In this document: piece after piece, positions 26,555 through 35,533 of the stretch
How the letters are laid out: each line of letters opens with the position of its first letter
How positions within the stretch are numbered: the stretch's first letter is position 1
Source: Hyphomicrobiales bacterium
GTDB taxonomy: Bacteria; Pseudomonadota; Alphaproteobacteria; Rhizobiales; Rhizobiaceae
Length of the DNA stretch: 64,000 nucleotides
Direction of reading: 5' to 3'
Assembly (NCBI GenBank): GCA_030456445.1
Contig: JAKDNM010000001.1
Coordinates: 32,024 to 96,023 of the forward strand
Made by a program: the position numbers and the translations under genes
The notes under the pieces: generated by a model
Database searches by the model: none
What the model was told of the DNA's origin: nothing
Seen by the model: the letters and a program-made list of their open reading frames with translations, nothing else

Positions 26555-27481
26555 ATGGATCTTCGACAGCTCCGCTATTTCGTCGGTGTCGTGGAGGCTG
26601 GCAGCTTCACCAAAGCGGCTAGGCGGCTACACATCGCCCAAAGCGCGCTCAGTCTGCATGTGCGCCGGATGGAAGAAGCATTTGGAGTGACTTTGCTGCT
26701 CAGGGAGCAGACTGGGATCCGGCCGACGGACGCAGGCACAAAACTTCTTGAGCATGCGCAGATCATTTTGCGGCAATTCGCCTTGGCCGAGCGCGATCTC
26801 CAAAGTCAGCGACATTCGGCCGAAGGTGTAGTCACCATTGGTATCCCTTCCGGTTTGGCCCGCGTGCTGGTCTCTGAATTGCTGGCTGCCACGCGTGCGC
26901 AGTTGCCGCGCGTTTCCCTTCAGATCGTTGAGGGCATGACGGGAAACCTGGAGGATTGGCTGACGGCAGGCCGCCTCGACCTTGCCGTTCTATACCGCGA
27001 CGTCGGAAAGGTCGGCGACCATTTCGAACTGGCGCGAGAGGATTTTCACCTTGTCGCCGCCCCGCAAATGGCGCCGCCGCAGGAAACGATCGCTCTTTCG
27101 GATCTGCGCGGCCTCCCGCTGGTCCTGCCGATGGGCAACAACAATGGCCGGCGCTCGGTATCGAGACAAGCGGAGCGTCTGGGCTGGGAACTTGAGGTCA
27201 AGTTCGAGGTTGATTCGCTGACCAGCATCATAAAAATGGTGACTGAGGCGAAAGCATATTCCGTCCTGACGCCCCCCGCTTTTTTAAACGAATTACGCCT
27301 GGGGCTGGTCTGGGCAGCCCGGGTTGTCCAACCGGAAATCAGTCGTTCGGTGATCCTAGCGGTTTACCCACGCGAGGGTCGCAAAGTCGCGGTGAGTGCG
27401 ATCAAAGATCTGATCGGCAACGTCGCCCGTCAGCTCGTCGGCACGGGTGACTGGCCAGCTCGGGTGTTTGATCCACATTGA
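26555..27481 (+). CDS. LysR regulator of methylaspartate operon
   Basis: A 308-aa LysR protein of the CynR/Nac-like branch. The HTH spans residues 1-60 (MDLRQLRYFVGVVEAGSFTK, LHIAQSALSLHVRRMEEAFG). The effector domain includes LPLVLPMGNNNGRR. It faces the amidase-mal-CoA-transferase-fumarase operon and is the likely activator, responding to a pathway intermediate. The ATG at 26555 (MDLRQ) is the family's usual start, not the upstream ATG at 26543. Confidence 0.92.
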   Translation: MDLRQLRYFVGVVEAGSFTKAARRLHIAQSALSLHVRRMEEAFGVTLLLREQTGIRPTDAGTKLLEHAQIILRQFALAERDLQSQRHSAEGVVTIGIPSGLARVLVSELLAATRAQLPRVSLQIVEGMTGNLEDWLTAGRLDLAVLYRDVGKVGDHFELAREDFHLVAAPQMAPPQETIALSDLRGLPLVLPMGNNNGRRSVSRQAERLGWELEVKFEVDSLTSIIKMVTEAKAYSVLTPPAFLNELRLGLVWAARVVQPEISRSVILAVYPREGRKVAVSAIKDLIGNVARQLVGTGDWPARVFDPH

Positions 27482-27616
27482 GCAGTCTGGCCGAGCAAAA
27501 ATCGTGTCAGCTTCCTATCGATGAGCCTAACCCGAGCGTTCCGGGATTTTAGGAATAACGAGATGCATCGAAACTACGATATGATGCGCGCCGCATGCTC
27601 TTTTCAAATACGCTTT

Positions 27617-28366
27617 TTAGAGGGCCGCCGCGATTTCTCCACCAAGATAAGCCGACTGGACTGACGGGTCTTTTGCCAACAAATCGGCATCGCCACCCAT
27701 GACAACATGGCCGGACTGGAGGACATAGCCGCGATGAGCGATCTCAAGCGCCATCAGAGCGTTTTGTTCGACAAGCACGACCGTCTTGCCGCTTTTGTTC
27801 ACCGACTGGATGATCTCGAAGATCTTTTCGACAAACAGCGGCGACAGCCCCATCGACGGCTCGTCAAGTAGAATGATGCGCGGGTCGAGCATAAGAGCAC
27901 GCGCAATCGCCAGCATCTGTTGTTCGCCTCCCGAAAGGGTACCGCCATATTGGCGTTCTCGCTCGCGCAGCCGAGGAAAAAGCTCGAAACTGGCTTCGAT
28001 CCGACGGGTGATCTCGGTCTTCGAAGTGAGAAGATACGCACCTATTTCGAGATTCTCGCGAACGGTAAGGCGGGAGAAAATCCGTCTGCCTTCCGGCACA
28101 TGTGTGATGCCAGTTCTGACGATTTCGTCGGCATCAATCTTGTGGATTGGCTGACCTCCCAGCAGAATTTCTCCCGAGCGCGGGGTCAGCAGCTTGGAGA
28201 GCGTATGAAGCGTTGTCGTCTTGCCGGCTCCATTGCCGCCGATAAGTGTGACGATCTCACCTTCGTTCACGTGAAAACTAATACCTTTTAATGCCTGCAC
28301 GTGGCCGTAGTACACGTGCAGGTCTCGTACTTCGAGCAGCGGTCCTTTTGTCGTTTCGATGGTCAT
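27617..28366 (-). CDS. livF: Branched-chain-type ABC transporter ATPase LivF
   Basis: A 249-aa ATPase. Walker A is GGNGAGKTT, the signature is LSGGEQQMLAIARALM, Walker B is RIILLDEPSMGLSP. This C-terminal SMGLSP form is typical of LivF. It pairs with LivG to power uptake through LivHM. It is the last gene of the livKHMGF operon and overlaps livG by 4 nt. The 135 bases to the LysR gene end are unremarkable. Confidence 0.93.
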   Translation of the reverse strand: MTIETTKGPLLEVRDLHVYYGHVQALKGISFHVNEGEIVTLIGGNGAGKTTTLHTLSKLLTPRSGEILLGGQPIHKIDADEIVRTGITHVPEGRRIFSRLTVRENLEIGAYLLTSKTEITRRIEASFELFPRLRERERQYGGTLSGGEQQMLAIARALMLDPRIILLDEPSMGLSPLFVEKIFEIIQSVNKSGKTVVLVEQNALMALEIAHRGYVLQSGHVVMGGDADLLAKDPSVQSAYLGGEIAAAL

Positions 28367-29178
28367 TGGGTCACCTCGACCAGGGCATCATGTGCCTTTG
28401 CCAACTTGGCCGCCACGCTGCGTCCCAGATAGGCTTCGACGACGCGGGGGTTCGAGCGTATTTCTGCGGGAAGGCCCTCGCAAAGTTTTTCGCCATGATC
28501 GAGCACGATCACGCGATCCGACACGCTCATCACCAGCGGCATGTCGTGTTCGATCAAAACGACGCTGATCCCCAATTCGTCGCGAATACGATGAATGAGA
28601 TCTCGCATCTCTCCGGTTTCGCGCGGGTTCATTCCCGCCGATGGCTCGTCGAGCAGCACCAGAGCCGGATTTGCCGCAAGGGCGCGTGCAATCTCAAGCT
28701 TGCGTTGCTCACCATAAGACAGGTTGTGGGCGATCTCCGCCGCTTTGCTGCCAAGTTGTACATAATCGAGTAGGAAACGGCCCCGCTCAATTGCCGCGCG
28801 CTCGCGCTGCAGAAAGGCACGATTCCGCAACAGCGCGTCGAGGTAGCTTGTCGCGATATTCGCATGCTGGCCCACAAGGACGTTTTCCAGCGTGGTCATC
28901 GCTCCAAAGAGCCGGATATTCTGGAAGGTCCGCGCCACCCCGGCTGCTGCAATCTGGTCCGGTCTAAGGCCAAGGAGATTGCGTCCGCGAAACCTTATTT
29001 CGCCGGCGTCAGCTCGAAAGATGCCGGTCAAGAGATTGAAGAACGTGGTCTTGCCGGCGCCGTTCGGCCCGATGACAGAAGCGATCTCGCGCTCTTTCAC
29101 ATCGAACGTCACGTCGTGGACTGCAACCAGTCCGCCGAACCGCTTGCTCAAGCCGGTGATCGTCAACAGCGGCGTCAT
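28363..29178 (-). CDS. livG: Branched-chain-type ABC transporter ATPase LivG
   Basis: A 271-aa ATPase. Walker A is GPNGAGKTTFFN, the signature LSYGEQRKLEIARALA and Walker B ALVLLDEPSAGMNP are LivG hallmarks, as is GVARTFQNIRLF. ATG 29178 is used because it overlaps the livM stop (ATGA) and begins right at the conserved TPLLTITGLSKRFGG; a longer frame to 29394 is unconserved. Confidence 0.93.
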   Translation of the reverse strand: MTPLLTITGLSKRFGGLVAVHDVTFDVKEREIASVIGPNGAGKTTFFNLLTGIFRADAGEIRFRGRNLLGLRPDQIAAAGVARTFQNIRLFGAMTTLENVLVGQHANIATSYLDALLRNRAFLQRERAAIERGRFLLDYVQLGSKAAEIAHNLSYGEQRKLEIARALAANPALVLLDEPSAGMNPRETGEMRDLIHRIRDELGISVVLIEHDMPLVMSVSDRVIVLDHGEKLCEGLPAEIRSNPRVVEAYLGRSVAAKLAKAHDALVEVTQ

Positions 29179-30467
29179 GCTTGATTTCCCGGTTTGCCGG
29201 TGGAAGAGTCCACATCGATCCCTATGTTTTTCCTTTTCGCCGGCACAAGACCCTGTGGGCGATAGAGCATCATGATGATCAAAATGATGCCGAATATCAG
29301 CCTTTCGTACTTCGACGGCTCGAACTGAGCAGGCAGGTTGGCGAAGGAGAAACCAAGGAACTCGACGCCATCGGCCCGCATGGTATTCAACCACGCGCTC
29401 AAAACCTTCAGCACCTGAAGGTTGAGCAAGGTCACCGCCGCCGCTCCCAGAACTGCCCCGCGGATCGATCCGAGCCCACCGAGCACGATCATAGCGAGAA
29501 CGGCGATTGACTGATTAAAGTCAAAAGATTCCGGGCTAACATAGGTCTGTTTAGCGGCAAAAAGCACACCTACACCGCCCGCCATGGCAGCTCCCGTGGC
29601 GAAGGCTATAAGCTTGGTGGCAACCAGTGGGATGCCCATGGCCTGCGCGGCGATCTCGTCTTCGCGGATCGCGACCCAGGCGCGACCGATACGGGATGCG
29701 TCAAGCCGGCGATTGACCAGAATGGCGCAGCCAATCAGGCAGAGTACAAAAAAATAATAGATCAGCGCCTGCCATTTATATTCAGGGACCGCGTCCGTAG
29801 CCAGGGCTATGGCAAGGCCATTCAAGGGTTGGGCTATGCCGGCGATGCCTTGCGGACCGTTGGTGATGTTAACGGGCTTATCGAGGTTGTTGGCGAGGAT
29901 ACGCACCATCTCACCGAAGCCGAGGGTTACGATCGCCAGATAGTCGCCACGAAGACGCAGCACTGGCAGACCGAGCAGAATGCCGGCCAGCGCCGCTACG
30001 CCCACTCCTATCGGCAGTACAAGGAAAAACGCCTCAGCCGGAAGCGGAAACGACCCTGGCAGGAACATCGATGCCTGTGTCGAGCCCAATATTGCCCACA
30101 GATAGGCGCCAAGGGCGAAGAAGGCGATGAAACCGAGATCCAGAAGACCTGCAAGGCCAACGACAATATTGAGGCCGAGCGCCAGAACAGCGTATATTGC
30201 CACCTGCGTCGTAACATCGAGGTAGAAGGTGTTGGCAAGCCCGACGACGGGCAGGACAAACAGGAGGATCGCTGCAAGTACCGTTCGACTGGCCCAAGGC
30301 GCCACGTTGTCCGTGGTCGCGAAAAAGATAGATGCCAGCACTGCCATGAAGATACATGTGTCTATCAGGCTTGACCCTGTGAACACCCAGATCTTCAGGC
30401 AGGCGAATACGCCGGCATAGGCAAGGAGCGCTACCGAGCGCATCGTAGATGGATGCCAGCCGCTCAT
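29175..30467 (-). CDS. livM: Branched-chain-type ABC permease LivM
   Basis: A 430-aa membrane permease with about ten segments. The family block YLAIVTLGFGEMVRILANNL and the EAA-like GRAWVAIREDEIAAQAMGI are clear. An N-terminal extension with two extra hydrophobic segments precedes the core, as in long LivM forms. The start ATG at 30467 shares a base with the livH stop (TGATG). It forms the transmembrane pore with LivH. Confidence 0.92.
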   Translation of the reverse strand: MSGWHPSTMRSVALLAYAGVFACLKIWVFTGSSLIDTCIFMAVLASIFFATTDNVAPWASRTVLAAILLFVLPVVGLANTFYLDVTTQVAIYAVLALGLNIVVGLAGLLDLGFIAFFALGAYLWAILGSTQASMFLPGSFPLPAEAFFLVLPIGVGVAALAGILLGLPVLRLRGDYLAIVTLGFGEMVRILANNLDKPVNITNGPQGIAGIAQPLNGLAIALATDAVPEYKWQALIYYFFVLCLIGCAILVNRRLDASRIGRAWVAIREDEIAAQAMGIPLVATKLIAFATGAAMAGGVGVLFAAKQTYVSPESFDFNQSIAVLAMIVLGGLGSIRGAVLGAAAVTLLNLQVLKVLSAWLNTMRADGVEFLGFSFANLPAQFEPSKYERLIFGIILIIMMLYRPQGLVPAKRKNIGIDVDSSTGKPGNQA

Positions 30468-31429
30468 CACACCTTCTCCGCATAAGCGCGACCAACTAGC
30501 CCGTTGGGCCGGAATATCAGGATCAGTATGAGGATGGAGAAGGCGATGATGTCCTTGTATTCGGTCCCGATGGCGTTGTTGGTCCACATGGGAATGTAGG
30601 TGCCCAAGACAACCTCGAGGATTCCAAGTAACACTCCGCCCAGCACTGCACCTTCGACGGAGCCGATACCTCCGAGCACTGCTGCAGTGAACGCCTTGAT
30701 ACCGGGAATGAAGCCGGAAAACGGATCCATCCTTCCGAACTGCAGCGCGTAAAGCACCCCGGCTACGCCGCCGGCTACACCGCCAATGAAGAAAGTGGTG
30801 GCAATGACTTTGTTGACGTTGATGCCCATTAACTGGCTCGTTTTCTGGTCGAGGGCCACGGCCCTCATAGCTTTGCCGAGCCGGGTGCGGTGCACCATGT
30901 AATAAAGCCCGGCCAGCAAGGTGACCGCCAGGACGATGATCGCAAGCGTCCGATTCGAAATGAACACGGTCTCGCTCAGGACGATCTGCCGATTGAAGAA
31001 AGGAAAGGACGGAAAAGGTCTGATGAACTGACCGAAGAGGCTTTCAACGAAACGAACACTGTCTTGCAGAAAAAGGCTGACGCCAATCGTAGTAATCAGC
31101 GGAACGAGCCGAGGAGCGTTACGTACCCGAAGCGGCCGATACGCCACGCGTTCGATTGCAACGGCCAGAAAGCCGGCGGCAAGGCCACCAACCGCAATGG
31201 CCACCACGAGCTGGATCAACGGATGCAGACCGGTTCCGGCCAGACCGTAGATAAGCACTTCGATAGCGACGATAGCGCCTACCATGAAGACTTCGGAATG
31301 AGCGAAGTTGATCAAGCCAAGCACGCCGTACACCATGGTGTAACCGAGAGCGATCGACGCATAGATCAGGCCGAGTACAAGCCCGTCTATCAATGTCGTT
31401 GGTAATAGAAGCAGCATGTCCGTCAGCAT
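30467..31429 (-). CDS. livH: Branched-chain-type ABC permease LivH
   Basis: A 320-aa permease with eight segments. GYTMVYGVLGLINFAHSEVF near the N-terminus and RAVALDQKTSQLMGINVNKV (EAA-type loop) are LivH signatures. It follows livK with a 100-base gap that carries a hairpin, and is coupled to livM. Together the five genes import an amino acid or related acid, perhaps the substrate of the methylaspartate branch. Confidence 0.92.
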   Translation of the reverse strand: MLTDMLLLLPTTLIDGLVLGLIYASIALGYTMVYGVLGLINFAHSEVFMVGAIVAIEVLIYGLAGTGLHPLIQLVVAIAVGGLAAGFLAVAIERVAYRPLRVRNAPRLVPLITTIGVSLFLQDSVRFVESLFGQFIRPFPSFPFFNRQIVLSETVFISNRTLAIIVLAVTLLAGLYYMVHRTRLGKAMRAVALDQKTSQLMGINVNKVIATTFFIGGVAGGVAGVLYALQFGRMDPFSGFIPGIKAFTAAVLGGIGSVEGAVLGGVLLGILEVVLGTYIPMWTNNAIGTEYKDIIAFSILILILIFRPNGLVGRAYAEKV

Positions 31430-31486
31430 GTCAGAATTCCAAGTCGTTAGCTGGGTGAGGTGATCGCACCAGAGCTTGCGCCCAAT

Positions 31487-31517
31487 ATGGCGACGGACGT
31501 CAGTCGTCCGCCGCCAT
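31487..31517 (-). terminator. Hairpin between livK and livH (attenuator)
   Basis: ATGGCGACGGACG (31487-31499) pairs with CGTCCGCCGCCAT (31505-31517) with one mismatch and a 5-base loop. It has no following U-run on the minus strand. Such a stem-loop after a binding-protein gene commonly stabilises the upstream mRNA or lowers downstream transcription, giving more LivK than permease. Role inferred. Confidence 0.6.
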
Positions 31518-31529
31518 GTTCAAAGGGTG

Positions 31530-32711
31530 TCAATCGAGCGGCGCCGCGACGAGTTCTATGCTGACCACCTTGTTGTTTGCTGGATCTGGCGCCACCGCCA
31601 CCACCACATACTTAGCTTCCTTTATGTCGCCCTTGCCGTTGAACGCGATGTGCCCCGTGAGGCCATCGAAATCAACCTTGCGCACTTGTGCCGCGATGGC
31701 TTCGCGCGACGGAGCAATGACGCCTGCTTTCAACTCGGCTTCTAGGGCGGCAAGAATCGCGTGAGCAGCATCATAGCCATAGGCTGAAAAGCCTTCTGGT
31801 GCGCGGCCGAACTTTGCTTTGTACTTTGCCCCGAATTCGTTGCCAGTAGGGAGTTGCCCAAACGGAACACTGGTCGTGGTGAAGAAGATGTCGGTCATGT
31901 TGTCGGCGCCAGCGATCTTCTGCAAGTCGGAACTGTCTAGCCCATCGCCGCCAAGGAATTTGGCAGAGAGGCCCTTTTCACGAATCTGCTTGATGATCAG
32001 CCCACCTTGCGGGTAGGTCCCACCGTAGAAAATCAAATCAGGCTTATCGAGGCGCGCCCTATTCAGGATGGTGGAGAAGTCGGTCTCTTTCTGATCCACG
32101 CCGGTGGAAAGAACCACCTGACCACCCAGTTTAGTCAGAGCTTTCTCGAATGCATCAGCCAGACCGGACCCATAGGCAGTCTTGTCGTTGATGATATAGG
32201 CGCGTTTGACCTGAATCGTGTTGATTGCGAAATTCGCCGCAGCCGGGCCCTGTACATCGTCGCGACCCGATACACGATTGGCGATAAGCCGGGTACTTTC
32301 GCGCTCTGTTAGGGTCGGGCTTGTGCTCGACGGCGAGATCATCGTCAGGCCGACCTTTGCGTAGACTTCCGACGCGGGGATGCTGACGCCGGAATTATAG
32401 TGGCCGACGACGCCGATGACCTCGGGGTCGTTTATGATCCGGTTCGCATTGGCGACGCCCGTGGTCGGAGAGGCCTGGTCATCTTCGGCCTGCAGTACGA
32501 CCTTATAACCGGCGGCGTCGAACGGTCCGCCGAAGTCTTCGATGCTCAGTTGGACACCCAGCTTGATTGCTTCTCCGGCTAGCGATTGGTCGCCTGAAAG
32601 CGGCGTTTGGGTTACGATCTTGAACGTTCCCTTTTCCTGCGCTGCAACTGGAAAAGCTGCGGCCAACATCAATAAGCTTGCGAAAGCGACCAAGCCTTTC
32701 GAATATCTCAT
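31530..32711 (-). CDS. livK: Branched-chain-type substrate-binding protein LivK
   Basis: A 393-aa periplasmic binding protein. The first 24 residues (MRYSKGLVAFASLLMLAAAF and on) are a signal peptide with cleavage near PVAAQ. The core has TQTPLSGDQSLAGEAIKLGV, VVGHYNSGVSIPASEVYAKV and VYNDKTAYG-like IINDKTAYGSG, as in the LivK/LivJ group. The ATG at 32711 follows GGGAGGAAT. It is first in the operon and divergent from the citE-like gene. The ligand cannot be read from sequence. Confidence 0.92.
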   Translation of the reverse strand: MRYSKGLVAFASLLMLAAAFPVAAQEKGTFKIVTQTPLSGDQSLAGEAIKLGVQLSIEDFGGPFDAAGYKVVLQAEDDQASPTTGVANANRIINDPEVIGVVGHYNSGVSIPASEVYAKVGLTMISPSSTSPTLTERESTRLIANRVSGRDDVQGPAAANFAINTIQVKRAYIINDKTAYGSGLADAFEKALTKLGGQVVLSTGVDQKETDFSTILNRARLDKPDLIFYGGTYPQGGLIIKQIREKGLSAKFLGGDGLDSSDLQKIAGADNMTDIFFTTTSVPFGQLPTGNEFGAKYKAKFGRAPEGFSAYGYDAAHAILAALEAELKAGVIAPSREAIAAQVRKVDFDGLTGHIAFNGKGDIKEAKYVVVAVAPDPANNKVVSIELVAAPLD

Positions 32712-32989
32712 TTGATTCCTCCCCTTCTGGCTGGTTTCGGGTCGGCCGCAATCTCGACGGACCAATCCCGAAGTAGCACTTTCGGCAGTAACAATCGTAT
32801 AAGCAAATATACAAACTATGCTCTGATCATCTCAAAACGAGATCGGGTGGTGGTCAAGCTGAATGATGCCAGGCATTTGCGGGCGCCCATCTGATTTCGC
32901 GGACTCATAAAGCTTGAAATTGTATTGGACAGGGGATCGTCGGCCGTAATGTTAACGGCATCCGCTGTAGCAAAAAACCGGAGCCCGAC

Positions 32990-33925
32990 ATGCAAATCGC
33001 CGATGCCCAGTTGGCCTCTCGCTCGGACCTAAAACCCCGGTGGCGATCTCTTCTCTTCGTTCCCGCGATACTGGACAGATTCTTCGAGCGGGCGATCGAC
33101 GCGAAACCCGATGCGATCATCATCGACCTGGAAGATTCGATACCAATCGAGCAAAAGGAATTTGCCCGGAGGCAAGTGAGAGAAACAGCTGCAGTCCTGC
33201 GAAGGGCCGGCGCAGATGTTTTGGTGAGGATCAACCGTCCACTGTCGCTGGCGGTTCGCGACATCGAGGCAAGCATTGGGGCCGACGTCTGCGCGATAAT
33301 GGTTCCTAAAGCAGGCGGCGCCTACCATCTGAAGTTGCTGTGTGAAGTGATCGACGAAATTGAAAACGGCTGCGGTATACCGGGCCGGACAAAGATCGTT
33401 CCGCTCGTTGAGGACGCAGAGGCCGTATGCCGACTCAAGGAGATCGCGGAGGGCGAGCGCGTGGTCGCCATCGCCTGCGGGGACGAGGATCTTGCCGCGA
33501 ACTTGGGCTGCGCGCCAGAATCTCAAACCTTGGTTTCAGTGAAGCATCAACTTGTGCTGGCCGCAGGAGCGGCTGGCTGCCAGCCTCTGGGCCTGATCGG
33601 AACTATAACCGAATATCGCGATCTGGACCGATTTCGCGCCGCCGCACGTAGCTCGTGTGCAGCTGGTCTAACCGGAAGCCTTTGCATCCATCCGTCACAG
33701 GTAACGATTGCGAACAAGGAATTCGCTCCATCCCAAGAAGCTGTCGAATGGGCGCTTCGCGTAATTGCGCGCGCTGACGACGCTCAGCGAATGGGGCAAG
33801 CCGTCACGAGCCTCGATGGTAAAATGATTGACCAGCCGGTCGTCCGGCGCGCTCGCGAAATCTTGCAGTTCCACATAAAAGACGAAAGAGGAGGCGCCTA
33901 TCCGTGTCTGTCTGTCTGCGTCTGA
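32990..33925 (+). CDS. CitE-like (citramalyl/malyl-CoA) lyase
   Basis: A 311-aa HpcH/HpaI-fold lyase. The opening RSLLFVPAILDRFFERAIDA, the metal-binding DAIIIDLEDSIPIEQK, RINRP with the CoA-binding Arg, CGDEDLAANLG and the late SLCIHPSQVTIAN are CitE/McL signatures. It would split citramalyl-CoA to acetyl-CoA and pyruvate, the last step after the CoA-transferase at 22392-23525. It stands alone on the plus strand, divergent from livK across 278 bases. Exact acyl-CoA specificity is not readable. Confidence 0.88.
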   Translation: MQIADAQLASRSDLKPRWRSLLFVPAILDRFFERAIDAKPDAIIIDLEDSIPIEQKEFARRQVRETAAVLRRAGADVLVRINRPLSLAVRDIEASIGADVCAIMVPKAGGAYHLKLLCEVIDEIENGCGIPGRTKIVPLVEDAEAVCRLKEIAEGERVVAIACGDEDLAANLGCAPESQTLVSVKHQLVLAAGAAGCQPLGLIGTITEYRDLDRFRAAARSSCAAGLTGSLCIHPSQVTIANKEFAPSQEAVEWALRVIARADDAQRMGQAVTSLDGKMIDQPVVRRAREILQFHIKDERGGAYPCLSVCV

Positions 33926-33929
33926 ACGG

Positions 33930-34116
33930 GATCAAATCTGGGACCGCCGCGACTTTGGGCTCGTATGTGGCAGATCTCGCCCGTAATTGCGCCGCTTGGT
34001 TCAGTCAGATGGGTCGAGCAGTCCGGAAACGCGCACATGTTGCGCGAGTGGGCGAACACCAGGCCCCTTTCCAAGCGCGCGACAATGCTTAGCGAACCGC
34101 CATTCCTTGCTGTCAC
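33930..34116 (-). pseudogene. HNH-endonuclease-like N-terminal remnant
   Basis: The minus strand reads GLVFAHSRNMCAFPDCSTHL then GEICHIRAQSRGGPRFD, the opening of an HNH endonuclease with the CxxxxC zinc pair and the HI of the HNH motif. After FDP the frame runs into the citE-like gene's 3' end without the rest of the domain. It is a truncated relic. The remainder of 33926-34342 shows nothing else. Confidence 0.6.
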
Positions 34117-34342
34117 ACGACGCGCGATTCCGTAAGCGCAACCGGCCGATCAGGGCTTCGCGGTCGTGCGGCCCGGGGGCGTTGTCCTTCTCAAAATTGG
34201 TCCGGCTTCCATTGAACGGGGAATTCGCATCTAAGTCAGTTATTCGCTCTTGCAGAAACTCAAGGCCATTTGCCCAGGCAACCCCTGCCGTCATTGCGTT
34301 CGTCAAATTCTGTGATGCATGCCCGGTTGAAGTCTGATCAGT

Positions 34343-35533
34343 TCAATGGGTTGGCGAGTGCTTTCCAACTCCGATGTACGACGCAAAGGAAGAAACGACT
34401 CTTTCAATATCCCTTTCGGAGTGCGACGCACTGACTTGCAAACGCACTCGCGCAGCGCCCTTGGGCACGATAGGATAAGCAAAGGGTGTAGCGAGTATGT
34501 CGTTCATGAAAAGATGTACAGCAAGGTCTTTCGCGGCCTGTGCATCCCCGGTAATGATGGGAACGATCGGGTGATCGATCCCACCGACCTCTAGTCCCAA
34601 TTCGCTAAGCCCCGTCCTCAATTGCATTACTCGGCGAGATAGATTTTGGCGCAAATCTGACGCAGTCTCGGCCATATCGATTGCACAAATGGAAGCGGCG
34701 CATATGGCGGGCATCAGAGCATTCGAAAATAGATAGGGTCGGGACGCTTGCCTCAACCAATCGACGACCTCTCTTCTACCCGAGATGTAACCTCCAGAGG
34801 CGCCGCCGAGAGCCTTTCCCAAAGTCCCGCTGACGATATCTATTTTGTCGGCGATTTCATAAAGTGCGGGAGTGCCACGACCTCCCGGACCTACAAAGCC
34901 AACGGCATGGGAATCGTCCACCATAACGAGCGCCTTGCTTCTTTCTGCCAGCGCACATATCGCCGGCAGATTCGCGATCGTCCCGTCCATCGAAAAGACA
35001 CCGTCAGTCACGATCAGGATGGTTCGAGCGCCGGCCGCCCGATCGAGCATGGCTTCCAGTGCGGCCATATCGTTGTGAGCAAACCTAAAGCGCTTTGCTT
35101 TGGAGAGGCGAATTCCGTCGATGATGCTTGCATGATTGAGCGCATCGCTGACAATCGCGTCTCGTTCATCAAGCAAGGTCTCAAACAAGCCGGTATTCGC
35201 ATCAAAACACGAACTGTACAGGATCGTGCCTTCGGTCTTTAGATAGTTGCTCAGTCGCGTCTCCAGATCCAGTTGGAGCCCGTTGGTGCCGCAAATGAAG
35301 CGCACGGACGCCATGCCGAAGCCGAATCGATCGATGGCGTCTTTCGCCGCAGCCAGAATGGCAGGATGGTTGGCAAGGCCGAGATAATTGTTGGCACACA
35401 TGTTGATTATGTCGGCGCCAATTTTTGTCCCGAGCACAACATGCGATCCTTGCGGAGAGTTTAGCGGCACCTCAGTCTTTTCGAAGCCGTCTCTGCGCAG
35501 TCCTTCCAGATCGGCTCGCAGCCGGTCAAGCAC
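34343..35533 (-). CDS. kbl: 2-amino-3-ketobutyrate CoA ligase (glycine C-acetyltransferase)
   Basis: A 396-aa PLP enzyme of the alpha-oxoamine synthase family. It joins glycine and acetyl-CoA to 2-amino-3-ketobutyrate or catalyses the reverse cleavage. Kbl blocks are clear: NMCANNYLGLANHPAI, GFGMASVRFICGTNGLQLDL, DGVFSMDGTIANL, MVDDSHAVGFVG and the PLP Lys in SGTLGKALGGASGG. The GTG start at 35533 follows AGGAGAG and overlaps the aminotransferase stop by 8 nt. Usually kbl sits with tdh; here no threonine dehydrogenase is nearby. Confidence 0.92.
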   Translation of the reverse strand: MLDRLRADLEGLRRDGFEKTEVPLNSPQGSHVVLGTKIGADIINMCANNYLGLANHPAILAAAKDAIDRFGFGMASVRFICGTNGLQLDLETRLSNYLKTEGTILYSSCFDANTGLFETLLDERDAIVSDALNHASIIDGIRLSKAKRFRFAHNDMAALEAMLDRAAGARTILIVTDGVFSMDGTIANLPAICALAERSKALVMVDDSHAVGFVGPGGRGTPALYEIADKIDIVSGTLGKALGGASGGYISGRREVVDWLRQASRPYLFSNALMPAICAASICAIDMAETASDLRQNLSRRVMQLRTGLSELGLEVGGIDHPIVPIITGDAQAAKDLAVHLFMNDILATPFAYPIVPKGAARVRLQVSASHSERDIERVVSSFASYIGVGKHSPTH

